29,444 bases of DNA from an uncultured Rivibacter sp. (GTDB lineage Bacteria > Pseudomonadota > Gammaproteobacteria > Burkholderiales > Burkholderiaceae). Shown piece by piece: positions 1 to 9,350 of this stretch. Made by a program: the position numbers and the translations under genes. The notes under the pieces were generated by a model. The model had not been told where the DNA came from. It worked only from the letters and a program-made list of their open reading frames with translations, and searched no databases. The stretch's first letter is position 1. Each line of letters starts with the position of its first letter. Location of the stretch: positions 1 through 29,444 of the forward strand of contig CAMLNA010000044.1 in assembly GCA_946481025.1 (NCBI GenBank), in the 5' to 3' direction.

Positions 1-143
1 AGGCCCGCCTCCCCTTGGGGGAGTGGCCGGCGTACCCGCCGGACGAGGGGCCGTCCCCCGGGCCGCCGCGCCGGGCCGCTCCCAAGCAAGGCCCGCCTCC
101 CCTTGGGGGAGTGGCCGGCGTACCCGCCGGACGAGGGGCCGTC
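1..143. repeat. Tandem pair of a 55-bp GC-rich repeat (period 88 bp)
   Basis: Bases 1-55 and 89-143 are identical by eye, separated by a 33-base spacer, giving an 88-bp period. Each copy holds two short hairpins: CTCCCC/GGGGAG (9-14 with 18-23 in copy 1) and CCGGCG/CGCCGG (27-32 with 37-42). The second copy ends 3 bases past the stop codon of the minus-strand cytochrome c' gene. The first copy starts at the first base of the window, so the array may continue to the left. Open frames across it are not credible genes. It resembles the intergenic repeats after atpD and priA in position and hairpin style, but is not an obvious sequence match to them apart from a TGCTTGGGAG-like stretch. Confidence 0.9.
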
Positions 144-146
144 ATC

Positions 147-605
147 TCACTGCTGCCGGAAGTCGTCGTGGCAGGCCTTGCAGGTCTTGGCCGCTTCGCC
201 GAAGGCAGCCTTGATCTGGTCGAAGTTGCCGCCCTTGGCGGCGACGTTCAGCTTGGCCACTTCCTCCTGCATCCTGGTCGCACCGGCGCGGAACTTGTCC
301 ATCTGCGACCAGATTTCCGGCTTGGCCTTGGTGTTGCCGCCCTTGTCGGTGCCGTCCACGAAACCGGCGAACGGCAGCTTCGACACGAAGGCCACGACCT
401 CGGCGTTCTCGGCGGCGGCCTTCGCATCGAACGGGGCGCGGCCCGAGGCCATGGCGCCGAGCCTGCCGAAGTGAGCGCCCATCAGCGCCATGCCGCTTTG
501 CCGGTACTTGATGGCGTCCTCGGGTTTGGCGAACTGGGCGGCGGCGGGCCATGACAGCGCGGCGGTGGCCAGCAGCGTGGCGCACAGAACCAGACGGTGT
601 TTCAT
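147..605 (-). CDS. Cytochrome c' (class II c-type cytochrome), periplasmic
   Basis: A 152-residue precursor. Residues 1-23 form a signal peptide ending in AAA before a Gln. The mature part is a roughly 130-residue helical protein with the haem motif CKACH at residues 142-146, close to the C-terminus and followed by DDFR. That placement is typical of class II cytochromes (c' / c556), four-helix bundles that carry a covalently bound haem in the periplasm and bind NO or transfer electrons. The ATG at 605 is chosen because AGGAGA lies just upstream and the signal peptide starts there; a longer frame to 716 has no such support. It is divergent from a cytochrome b561 gene, a pairing that suggests the two proteins work together. 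The 55-bp repeat begins right after its stop. Whether it is a true c' or a c556-type protein cannot be decided from the motif alone. Confidence 0.88.
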   Translation of the reverse strand: MKHRLVLCATLLATAALSWPAAAQFAKPEDAIKYRQSGMALMGAHFGRLGAMASGRAPFDAKAAAENAEVVAFVSKLPFAGFVDGTDKGGNTKAKPEIWSQMDKFRAGATRMQEEVAKLNVAAKGGNFDQIKAAFGEAAKTCKACHDDFRQQ

Positions 606-808
606 TCGGATCTCTCCTGGCTGAGGTAGGTTGGCTGGGAGCGGCGGTCCGCGGCCGAGAAGGCGGCATGCGAACGCGCAGCAGTCCAGGTACGAAACCC
701 GCTTGGGCGCGGACACACGGGTAATCCCGGATGCCCGCCGCGGCCTTCACGAAGCGGCGGCGCCGTGCCACGATGCACGCCTTGTTACCAACTACTTCGG
801 AGTCCGTT
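606..808. promoter_or_regulatory. Divergent intergenic region between the two cytochrome genes
   Basis: About 200 bases between the minus-strand cytochrome c' start and the plus-strand cytochrome b561 start. It must hold promoters for both if they are separately transcribed, but I see no clear -35/-10 pair or strong inverted repeat. The only clear elements are the ribosome binding site of the c' gene next to 605 and a GGAG at 799-802 before the b561 GTG. Confidence 0.4.
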
Positions 809-1504
809 GTGTCGTTGTCGTCGATGTCTGTCAGCCCTTCCGCCACCCGCGTGCGTGTGTGGGACCTGCCCACCCGCCTGTTCCATTGGGCCCTGGTGCT
901 GTGCGTGATCGGCCTGGTGGTCACCGGCAAGGTCGGCGGCAATGCGATGGAGTGGCACTTCCGCCTCGGCTACGCGGTGTTCGCGCTGCTGGCCTTCCGG
1001 CTGCTGTGGGGCGTCGTGGGAGGGCGCTGGTCGCGCTTCTCGAGCTTCTTCTACGGACCCGGCGCGCTGCTGCGTTACGTGCGCGGGCAGGGCGATGCCG
1101 CGCATGAGGTCGGCCACAGCCCCACCGGCGCGCTGTCGGTGTTTGCGCTGCTGCTGTTCCTGGCCTTCCAGGTGGGCAGCGGCCTGTTCGCCGACGACGA
1201 GATCGCCAACGTCGGCCCGCTGGCGAAGTTCATCAGCACCGAAACCAGCCTGCAGCTCACCAGCTATCACAAGGTGATCGGGCAGTGGGTGATCATCGGC
1301 CTGGTGGTGATGCACATCGCGGCGGTGCTGTACTACCTGCTGGCAAAGAAGCGCAACCTGATCGGCCCGATGCTCAGCGGTGACAAGGCTTTGCACGCCG
1401 ACCTGCCGGCGTCGAAGGACACGGCGCTCACGCGCGTGCTGGCACTGGCACTGATCGCCGGCTGCGCCGCGGCGGTGAGCTGGGTGGTGAGCCTGGGCGC
1501 CTGA
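809..1504 (+). CDS. Cytochrome b561-type membrane protein
   Basis: About 231 residues with a four-helix membrane core and a fifth hydrophobic C-terminal segment. It begins after a short leader with VRVWDLPTRLFHW, typical of the bacterial/Ni-hydrogenase cytochrome b561 family. Candidate haem-ligand histidines are in the first helix (FHW), in WHFRLGY, in SYHKVIGQW and in VVMHIAAVLYY. Such proteins pass electrons from quinol to a soluble c-type cytochrome, and the divergent neighbour is a cytochrome c'. The start is uncertain: GTG at 809 has GGAG six bases upstream, ATG at 824 would give a product starting MSVSPSATR, and ATGs at 773 and 731 are further upstream with no visible binding site. The C-terminal end is firm. 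The exact partner and substrate are inferred. Confidence 0.85.
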   Translation: MSLSSMSVSPSATRVRVWDLPTRLFHWALVLCVIGLVVTGKVGGNAMEWHFRLGYAVFALLAFRLLWGVVGGRWSRFSSFFYGPGALLRYVRGQGDAAHEVGHSPTGALSVFALLLFLAFQVGSGLFADDEIANVGPLAKFISTETSLQLTSYHKVIGQWVIIGLVVMHIAAVLYYLLAKKRNLIGPMLSGDKALHADLPASKDTALTRVLALALIAGCAAAVSWVVSLGA

Positions 1505-1591
1505 CGCCGCAGCGTAACCGGCGCTCAAGTCCTACACTGCGCTGCACCCCTGCCGTCCGCCCCCGGTCGCCGCCCGCACGCCCTTGCAAGC

Positions 1592-2101
1592 ATGGAAGCT
1601 CCCGCCATCTCGCTTGTCAGCCCCGACACGCCGGAACTGATCGAAGCCACCCGCGCCGTCCTTCGCGAGTACGCCCAGGCGCTGGGCGTCGACCTGTGCT
1701 TCCAGAACTTCGAGCAGGAGCTGGCCACGCTGCCGGGGGAGTACGCCGCCCCCCATGGGCTGCTGCTGCTGGCCTTCCTGGACGGCGAACTGGCCGGCTG
1801 CGGCGGCTTCCGGCCGCTGCACGAGGCCGACTACCCCAATGCCTGCGAGATGAAGCGCCTGTACGTGCGCAAGGCGTTCCGCCGTTTCGGCATCGGCCGG
1901 CTGCTGGCGCAGGCGCTCGTCGACCGTGCGAGGGAGGCGGGCTACTCGACCATGCTGCTCGACACGCTCGACGACATGGAAGCCGCGCGCGGCCTGTACG
2001 AGACGCTGGGCTTCGAGGAAGTGCCGCCGTACTACTACAACCCGCTGCCGGGCGCCCACTATCTCAAGGCGGACCTGGATTCGGTCGTTTCCCGCTATTG
2101 A
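1592..2101 (+). CDS. GNAT-family N-acetyltransferase
   Basis: 169 residues covering one GNAT domain. The acetyl-CoA pyrophosphate-binding motif A is visible as RRFGIGRLL (about residues 95-103), preceded by the strand EMKRLYVRKAF. The C-terminal part has the usual ARGLYETLGFEEVPPYY motif B. GNAT enzymes move an acetyl group from acetyl-CoA to an amine on a small molecule or protein; the substrate cannot be read from the sequence. Its stop lies 12 bases before the next gene, an HpcH/HpaI aldolase, so the two are probably co-transcribed, although a link to sugar metabolism is only positional. The ribosome binding site is weak. Confidence 0.88.
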   Translation: MEAPAISLVSPDTPELIEATRAVLREYAQALGVDLCFQNFEQELATLPGEYAAPHGLLLLAFLDGELAGCGGFRPLHEADYPNACEMKRLYVRKAFRRFGIGRLLAQALVDRAREAGYSTMLLDTLDDMEAARGLYETLGFEEVPPYYYNPLPGAHYLKADLDSVVSRY

Positions 2102-2113
2102 CTGGAGCCCAAC

Positions 2114-2920
2114 ATGAACGCGTTCAGACACCTGCTCAAGGCCGCGGGGGCTCACCCGCCGGTGGGGACCTGGATCATGTCGGCCAGCCCGATGGTGGCC
2201 GAGGCGGTGGGGCATGCCGGCTTCGACTGGGGCGTGCTAGACATGGAGCACGCGCCGGCGGACATGATGGAAGTGATCCACATGCTGCAGGCGGTGTCGT
2301 CCACCAAGATGGTGCCGGTGGTGCGGGTGCCCTGGAACGATGCGGTGACCATCAAGCGGGTGCTCGATGCCGGCGCCACCACGTTGCTGGTGCCGCTGGT
2401 GCAGAACGCCGACGAGGCCCGCCAGGCGGTGGCCGCCACGCGCTACCCGCCGCAGGGCGTGCGCGGCGTGGCCGGCATGACACGCGCCTCGCGCTTCGGC
2501 GCTGCGCACAACTACCTGCAGCACGCCAACGCCGACATGGGCGTCATCGTCCAGCTCGAGACGCCACAGGCCCTGCAGCAGCTCGAGGCCATTGCGACGA
2601 TCGATGGCGTGGACGCGCTGTTCATCGGCCCGGCCGACCTGTCGGCGGCGATGGGCCACCTGGGCCAGCTCACCCATCCGGCCGTGCTCGAGCAGATGAG
2701 CCGGGCCGTCAAGCGCGCCAAGGACGCGGGCAAGCCGATCGGCACGCTGGGCGCCGCGCCGGAGATCGTGGCGCAGTACCGCGCCATCGGCTTCGACTTC
2801 GTCGCGATCTCGTCCGACCTGAGCCTGCTGGTGCGCAGCGCGCAACTGTCCATCTCCGCGTTGCGCACGCAGGAGACGTCGATCGTCCACTCGCTGACGA
2901 CCGGCACCCACGGGTACTGA
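2114..2920 (+). CDS. HpcH/HpaI-family class II aldolase
   Basis: 268 residues, the usual length for the family. These enzymes reversibly cleave 2-oxo acids, for example 2-keto-3-deoxy sugar acids or 4-hydroxy-2-oxoheptanedioate, to pyruvate plus an aldehyde using a divalent metal. The key residues are visible: Arg71 in VRVPWND, His46 in DMEHAP, Glu149 in VQLET and Asp175 in GPADLS, matching HpaI positions closely. It follows the GNAT gene by 12 bases and is followed within about 60 bases by an aldose epimerase and then a lactonase, which favours a 2-keto-3-deoxy sugar-acid substrate over an aromatic-pathway intermediate. The precise sugar is unknown, so no gene symbol is given. Confidence 0.9.
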   Translation: MNAFRHLLKAAGAHPPVGTWIMSASPMVAEAVGHAGFDWGVLDMEHAPADMMEVIHMLQAVSSTKMVPVVRVPWNDAVTIKRVLDAGATTLLVPLVQNADEARQAVAATRYPPQGVRGVAGMTRASRFGAAHNYLQHANADMGVIVQLETPQALQQLEAIATIDGVDALFIGPADLSAAMGHLGQLTHPAVLEQMSRAVKRAKDAGKPIGTLGAAPEIVAQYRAIGFDFVAISSDLSLLVRSAQLSISALRTQETSIVHSLTTGTHGY

Positions 2921-2982
2921 GCCGCAAGCGCCCCGGGGGGCGGCGCGGCGGTTACAGCGGAGTACCGCACTAGGATCGGCGC

Positions 2983-3837
2983 ATGAGCCATGCCCCACCT
3001 GCCGTCGAACTGCGCTCGGGCGCGTTGCGCCTTGCCCTGCGGCCCGACCTGGGCGGCAGCATTTCGGGCCTCTGGTTCGACGCGACGCCGGTGCTGCGCT
3101 CCACCGAGCCGGCCGGGTTGGAAAGCGCGCGGCTTGCCGGGAGCTATCCGCTGCTGCCCTATTCGAACCGCATCGCCGACGGCCGCTTCAACTGGCGCGG
3201 CCGGCAGCACCAGCTGCCGGTCAATGACCCTCCCCATGCGCTGCACGGCGTGGGCTTGGCCGTGCCCTGGTGCGTCGAGCACGCGGCCGCCGACGAAGCC
3301 AGCCTGCTGCTGGAGCATCCCGCGGGCGCGGCATGGCCGTTCGCGTTCGAGGCACGACAGCGCTTCATGCTGTCGCCCGATGCATTGCTGTGCGAGATGA
3401 GCGTCGTCAATCACGCGGCGCACGAAGCGCCTGTGGGCCTGGGCTGGCATCCGTTCTTCCCGAAGCGCGCGCGCACCCACCTGCGGGCCGAGGTGGCGGG
3501 GCGCTGGGAAATGGACGACCGCAAGCTGCCGTGCGGCCGCGTGCCGGTGAACGGGCTCGACGCCGACATCGCTCGGCTGGACCTCGATCACTGCTTCGAC
3601 GGCTGGTCCGGCCAGGCCGCCCTGCACGACGAGCTGTTCGCGCTGACGTTGAGCTCTTCATTGCGCCACCTGGTCGTCTACACGCCGCACGACAAGGACG
3701 CTTACGCCGTCGAGCCGGTCAGCCACGTCAACAACGCCATCAACCAGGCCGAGCCGCCGACGCTGGGCCTGCAGGTGCTCGCGCCGGGCGCGGCGACGAG
3801 TGCATGGATGAAACTCGCAATCCGACCCCAACGATGA
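2983..3837 (+). CDS. Aldose 1-epimerase (galactose mutarotase-like)
   Basis: 284 residues with the galactose mutarotase beta-sandwich pattern. Recognisable blocks are PYSNRIADGRF (residues 59-69), the substrate-binding HG at His88, GWHPFF with His156 (probable general acid) and AVEPVSHVNNA with Glu244 (probable general base). The enzyme interconverts alpha and beta anomers of an aldose. Its stop overlaps the next start as ATGA at 3834-3837, which implies translational coupling to the SMP-30 lactonase. Supplying the right anomer to an aldose dehydrogenase whose lactone the next enzyme opens would make sense, but no such dehydrogenase is encoded in the window. Confidence 0.9.
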   Translation: MSHAPPAVELRSGALRLALRPDLGGSISGLWFDATPVLRSTEPAGLESARLAGSYPLLPYSNRIADGRFNWRGRQHQLPVNDPPHALHGVGLAVPWCVEHAAADEASLLLEHPAGAAWPFAFEARQRFMLSPDALLCEMSVVNHAAHEAPVGLGWHPFFPKRARTHLRAEVAGRWEMDDRKLPCGRVPVNGLDADIARLDLDHCFDGWSGQAALHDELFALTLSSSLRHLVVYTPHDKDAYAVEPVSHVNNAINQAEPPTLGLQVLAPGAATSAWMKLAIRPQR

Positions 3838-4745
3838 ACTCTCTCACCTCCGACATACAGGCCGTCACCCCGCCGGCCCTGCTGGGCGAATCGCCGCTGT
3901 GGCATCCGCAGCAGCAGGTGCTGTACTACTGCGACATCCCGGGCCGGCGGCTGCACCGTTTCGACCCCGCCAGCGGGGCGGCGCAGTCGTGGCAGTTCGA
4001 GTCCGACGTGGCCAGCTGCGCGCCCATCGCCGGTTCGCCCGAGCTGGTGCTGGCGATGCGCGACGGGTTGTGGCGCTTCGATCCCGCCACCGGCCGGCGC
4101 GATGCGCTGGCGCCGCCGCCGTACGACCCGCATCGGGAGCGATTCAACGACGGCAAGTGCGATCCGCAGGGCCGCTTCTGGGTCGGCACGATCTATGAGC
4201 CGCGCGACCCGGCGCTGGCCGCGCTGTATCGCTACGGCGGCGGCGAACTCGTGCGTGTGGCCGACGGCATCACCGTGTCGAACGGGCTGGCCTGGAGCCC
4301 TGACGGCGGCACCATGTACTGGTCCGACACCAAGGCGCACACCATCCATGCGTTCGACTTCGGCGCCGCCTCCGGTTCGCTGTCGAACCGGCGCGTGTTC
4401 GCGAGCTTCGCGCCCAAGCAGCCCGACCAGGACCTGGCCGTCTACGGCGGCCGGCCCGACGGCGCCGCGGTCGATGCCGAAGGCTGCTACTGGGTCGCGA
4501 TGTTCGAAGGGCAGCGGGTGCTGCGGCTGTCGCCGGCCGGCGAGGTGCTGCAGGAGGTGAAGCTGTCAGTGCGCTGTCCGACCATGCCGTGTTTCGGCGG
4601 CGCCGACCTGCGCACGCTGTACATCACGACGTCGCGCGAGAAGCGCCCCGCCGACGAGCTGGCCCGGCAACCCATGGCCGGTTGCGTCCTGGCCTTGCGT
4701 GTGGACGTGCCGGGGCTGCCCGCGAACAGCTGCCGCGTCGGCTGA
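3834..4745 (+). CDS. SMP-30/gluconolactonase/LRE-family lactonase
   Basis: 303 residues forming the six-bladed propeller of the SMP-30 (regucalcin/gluconolactonase) family. The metal-binding residues are in place: Glu19 in LLGESPLW, Asn150 in TVSNGLAW and Asp209 in RPDGAAVD, with Asn105/Asp106 in RFNDGKCD near the active site. Such enzymes hydrolyse aldonolactones (arabinono-, glucono-, galactono- or fuconolactone) to the open acid. The ATG at 3834 overlaps the stop of the aldose epimerase by four bases. A longer frame upstream is the epimerase region read in another frame. It is the last gene before the ATP synthase promoter. Confidence 0.9.
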   Translation: MNSLTSDIQAVTPPALLGESPLWHPQQQVLYYCDIPGRRLHRFDPASGAAQSWQFESDVASCAPIAGSPELVLAMRDGLWRFDPATGRRDALAPPPYDPHRERFNDGKCDPQGRFWVGTIYEPRDPALAALYRYGGGELVRVADGITVSNGLAWSPDGGTMYWSDTKAHTIHAFDFGAASGSLSNRRVFASFAPKQPDQDLAVYGGRPDGAAVDAEGCYWVAMFEGQRVLRLSPAGEVLQEVKLSVRCPTMPCFGGADLRTLYITTSREKRPADELARQPMAGCVLALRVDVPGLPANSCRVG

Positions 4746-4749
4746 CGCC

Positions 4750-4768
4750 GCGCGCTCGCGCGCGCTTT
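4750..4768 (+). terminator. Possible weak terminator after the lactonase gene
   Basis: GCGCGC at 4750-4755 can pair with GCGCGC at 4760-4765 around a TCGC loop, followed by only three T. The stem is short and the T run is poor, so it may slow or end transcription before the ATP synthase promoter but is not a strong call. Confidence 0.3.
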
Positions 4769-4849
4769 CGCGTGGGGCGTGCGGCCGGTGAATCGTGGCG
4801 CTGCGTCCGCGCCACACTGCCCCATGGCGGAGCCCTGCGGGTTACCACG

Positions 4850-4855
4850 TATAAT
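4850..4855 (+). promoter_or_regulatory. Consensus -10 box (TATAAT), likely atp operon promoter
   Basis: A perfect TATAAT lies 38 bases upstream of the atpI ATG, in a short AT-richer patch (GTTACCACGTATAATCATTG) that stands out from the surrounding GC-rich DNA. No good -35 box is visible at 16-18 bases upstream; the nearest candidate is TGGCGG at 4825-4830, too far and too weak to be sure. The position fits a sigma-70 promoter for the whole ATP synthase operon. Confidence 0.6.
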
Positions 4856-4893
4856 CATTGGGTTTTGCCGCAACTGCCCGGGGTTTGCCTGCC

Positions 4894-5412
4894 ATGACCG
4901 ATCCGATCACCGATTCGATCGATCAGCACGAGGCGATGAACGGGGCAGATGAGGCAGGCGAAGCGCCTTTCAAGAGCCTGACGCGAGAAGAAGCGGAGGC
5001 CTTGCGGGCGCAGCACCCGCCGCTCTCGCCGTGGCGGGTCATCGCGGTCCAGGCCGTGGTGGGGCTGGTGATGGCAACACTGTGGTGGAGCCTGAGCCGG
5101 CAGGGCGGGGCCGGCTGGTCGGCGCTGTATGGCGCGGCTGCCGTGGTGGTGCCGGGAGCCTTGCTGGCGCGCGGTATCACGACCCGGCTCTCTGGAGCGA
5201 ATCCGGCCGCGGCTGCGGCGAGGTTCCTGCTCTGGGAGCTGCTGAAGATCATGGTGGCGGTTGCCATGTTGGCGGCTGCCGCAAGAGTTGTGCCCGATCT
5301 GAGCTGGCCGGCGCTGCTGGTCACGATGATCGTGTGCCTGAAAGTGAACTGGCTGACCCTGCTCTGGTGGGGTCGCAAGAAGAACCAACAGTCGCTTGTT
5401 CGCAAGCGTTGA
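4894..5412 (+). CDS. atpI: ATP synthase accessory protein AtpI (subunit I)
   Basis: 172 residues: a charged N-terminal stretch of about 50 residues, then four predicted membrane helices (roughly 45-65, 70-90, 105-130 and 135-155) and a basic tail ending WGRKKNQQSLVRKR. AtpI is a non-essential assembly factor that helps build the c-ring and may handle Mg2+. Identification rests on its membrane pattern and its place as first gene before atpB. The ATG at 4894 is chosen; an in-frame TTG at 4858 would overlap the promoter region and is unlikely. The gap to atpB is 12 bases. Confidence 0.88.
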   Translation: MTDPITDSIDQHEAMNGADEAGEAPFKSLTREEAEALRAQHPPLSPWRVIAVQAVVGLVMATLWWSLSRQGGAGWSALYGAAAVVVPGALLARGITTRLSGANPAAAAARFLLWELLKIMVAVAMLAAAARVVPDLSWPALLVTMIVCLKVNWLTLLWWGRKKNQQSLVRKR

Positions 5413-5424
5413 CGAGAACTGACG

Positions 5425-6309
5425 ATGGCTGCCGAAGGACACGGACCGACCGCGGGTGAGTACATCCAGCACCACCTCCAACACCTTCAGAACCGCACGC
5501 AAGAAGGCATTGCCAACTTCTCGCTGTCCGAGCCGGTGTTCAAGCTGGACTCGCTGTTCTGGTCCATCCTGCTGGGTGTGCTGGGCTGCTTCCTGCTGTG
5601 GCGCGTGGCCAGGAGCGTAACCTCCGGCGTGCCGGGGCGCCTGCAGGCCGCCATCGAGTTCCTGGTCGAGATGGTCGACACCCAGGCCCGCGGCATCATC
5701 CACAACGAAACCTCGCGCAAGGCCGTCGCCCCGCTGGCGCTCACCGCTTTCGTGTGGGTCTTCCTGATGAACGCGATGGACCTGCTGCCGCTGGACCTGA
5801 TCCCGCGCATCTGGGAGGCCCTCTACGGCGCCGCCGGCGGCGACCCGCACCATGCCTACATGCGCATCGTGCCCACCGCCGACCTGTCGATCACGCTGGG
5901 CCTGTCGATCACGGTGCTGCTGACCTGCCTGTACTACAACATCAAGATCAAGGGCCTGGGCGGCTGGATCAAGGAGCTGTTCTCGGCCCCCTTCCACGCC
6001 CACGGCGTGGCCGCCATCGTGCTGGCCCCGATCAACTTCATCCTCCAGCTCATCGAGTTCGCGGCCAAGACCATCTCCCACGGCATGCGGCTGTTCGGCA
6101 ACATGTTCGCCGGCGAGCTGGTGTTCATGCTGATCGCGCTCATGGGCGCGGTGGGCTTCGCGTCGCTGGGCGGCGTGGCGCTGTGGCTGGGTCATGTGGT
6201 GGCCGGTGCCGCCTGGGCCATCTTCCACATCCTGATCATCACCCTGCAGGCCTTCATCTTCATGATGCTGACGCTGGTGTATGTCGGTCAGGCTCACGAC
6301 AAGCACTGA
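5425..6309 (+). CDS. atpB: ATP synthase Fo subunit a
   Basis: 294 residues, normal for betaproteobacterial subunit a, with five to six membrane helices. The essential arginine of the proton path is Arg222 in HGMRLFGNMFAGE (Arg210 in E. coli). The C-terminal helix region AIFHILIITLQAFIFMML carries the conserved Gln. Subunit a forms the two proton half-channels next to the c-ring in the inner membrane. It is 12 bases downstream of atpI and 54 bases upstream of atpE. Confidence 0.98.
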   Translation: MAAEGHGPTAGEYIQHHLQHLQNRTQEGIANFSLSEPVFKLDSLFWSILLGVLGCFLLWRVARSVTSGVPGRLQAAIEFLVEMVDTQARGIIHNETSRKAVAPLALTAFVWVFLMNAMDLLPLDLIPRIWEALYGAAGGDPHHAYMRIVPTADLSITLGLSITVLLTCLYYNIKIKGLGGWIKELFSAPFHAHGVAAIVLAPINFILQLIEFAAKTISHGMRLFGNMFAGELVFMLIALMGAVGFASLGGVALWLGHVVAGAAWAIFHILIITLQAFIFMMLTLVYVGQAHDKH

Positions 6310-6612
<303 letters not shown>

Positions 6613-6665
6613 TCGGTCTTTCTCGACCCCCGGTAGTTCTTCCCCAATAGAGAAAGGTCCGAGCC

Positions 6666-7136
6666 GTGAATCTGAACGCAACGCTGATTGCGCAGATCGT
6701 CGTCTTCGGGATCCTGTGGTGGTTCACGATGAAATTCGTGTGGCCGCCCATCACGAAGGCGCTCGACGAGCGCGCCAAGAAGATCTCGGACGGTCTGGCC
6801 GCGGCTGACAAGGCCAAGCTGGAGCTCTCCGCCGCGAACAAGCGTGTCGAAGAGCAGCTCGCGCAAACCCGCGACGAAAGCGCCAAGCGCCTGGCCGATG
6901 CCGAGAAGCATGCCCAGGCCATCATCGAGGACGCCAAGAAGCGTGCCGATGAAGAGGCCGCGAAGATCGTTGCCGCTGCGAAGGCCGAGGCCGACCAGCA
7001 GACGATCGCCGCGCGCGAAGCCCTGCGCGAGCAGGTGGCTGCGCTGGCCGTCAAGGGTGCCGAGCAGATCCTGCGCCGCGAGGTCAACGCCGGCGTGCAC
7101 GCCGAGCTGCTGAGCCGCCTGAAGACGGAGCTCTGA
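6666..7136 (+). CDS. atpF: ATP synthase Fo subunit b
   Basis: 156 residues: one N-terminal membrane helix (about 7-25, with [11 protein letters not shown] at its end) and a long Ala/Lys/Glu-rich helix that forms the peripheral stalk coiled coil, rich in repeats such as [21 protein letters not shown] in part. It starts with GTG at 6666, with AAAGG upstream. Only one b gene is present, so the stalk should be a b2 homodimer. The stop is 2 bases before the atpH ATG, so the two are probably translationally coupled. Confidence 0.97.
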   Translation: MNLNATLIAQIVVFGILWWFTMKFVWPPITKALDERAKKISDGLAAADKAKLELSAANKRVEEQLAQTRDESAKRLADAEKHAQAIIEDAKKRADEEAAKIVAAAKAEADQQTIAAREALREQVAALAVKGAEQILRREVNAGVHAELLSRLKTEL

Positions 7137-7138
7137 CC

Positions 7139-7672
7139 ATGGCCGAGCTCGCAACCATCGCACGTCCCTATGCCGAGGCGGCCTTCGCGGCTGCCCGCGG
7201 CCAGGACGCAAAGGCCTGGGGCGAGCAGCTCTCGGCCCTGGCCGAAGTGGCCGCCCATCCGCAGCTGCGCCAGTTCGCCGACAACCCCAAGGTCGAGGCC
7301 ACGCAGGTGTTCGACGTCATCGCCGGCGTGCTCAAGCAGCCGCTGGCGCAGGGCGTGGCGAACCTGCTGCGCACCGTGATCGACAACGGTCGCCTCGCTG
7401 CGCTGCCGGACATCGCCGCGCAGTTCCACGCGCTGGCGAACGCCAGCTCGGGTGTGTCCGATGCCACCGTGTACAGCGCCTTCCCGATCGAAGGCGCCCA
7501 GCTCAACGACGTGGTCGCCGCGCTCGAGAAGCGCTTCGGCCGCAAGCTGGCCGCCACGGTGCAGGTGGACCCGGAGCTGATCGGCGGCATCCGCGTGGTG
7601 GTGGGCGACGAAGTGCTCGACACCTCGGTCAAGGCCAGGCTCGAACGCATGAAGGTCGTGCTGACTGCCTGA
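7139..7672 (+). CDS. atpH: ATP synthase F1 subunit delta
   Basis: 177 residues, normal length. It starts [16 protein letters not shown], the classic OSCP/delta N-terminus that binds the top of the alpha subunits, and ends with the conserved [27 protein letters not shown] block that contacts subunit b. Delta fixes the peripheral stalk to the F1 head. It is coupled to atpF by a 2-base gap and separated from atpA by 95 bases with no clear hairpin. Confidence 0.98.
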   Translation: MAELATIARPYAEAAFAAARGQDAKAWGEQLSALAEVAAHPQLRQFADNPKVEATQVFDVIAGVLKQPLAQGVANLLRTVIDNGRLAALPDIAAQFHALANASSGVSDATVYSAFPIEGAQLNDVVAALEKRFGRKLAATVQVDPELIGGIRVVVGDEVLDTSVKARLERMKVVLTA

Positions 7673-7767
7673 GGTCTTTTGAATCAATCCGCCGGGCTTC
7701 GCCGCAAGGTGATCCCGGCTCGGTCGTGAATGCCGCGCTAGGCGTCTGATCCGACTGGGAGCAAGCC

Positions 7768-9321
<1,554 letters not shown>

Positions 9322-9350
9322 CGGCCGGCTGAACCTACAGGAGCACCGTC

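Noticed and set aside
1..143. CRISPR array
   Set aside because: Only two copies of a 55-bp unit with hairpins of a different type, and no cas genes anywhere in the window.
5031..5459. Possible frameshifted gene overlapping atpI
   Set aside because: atpI is intact in its own frame; the other frame is a shadow.
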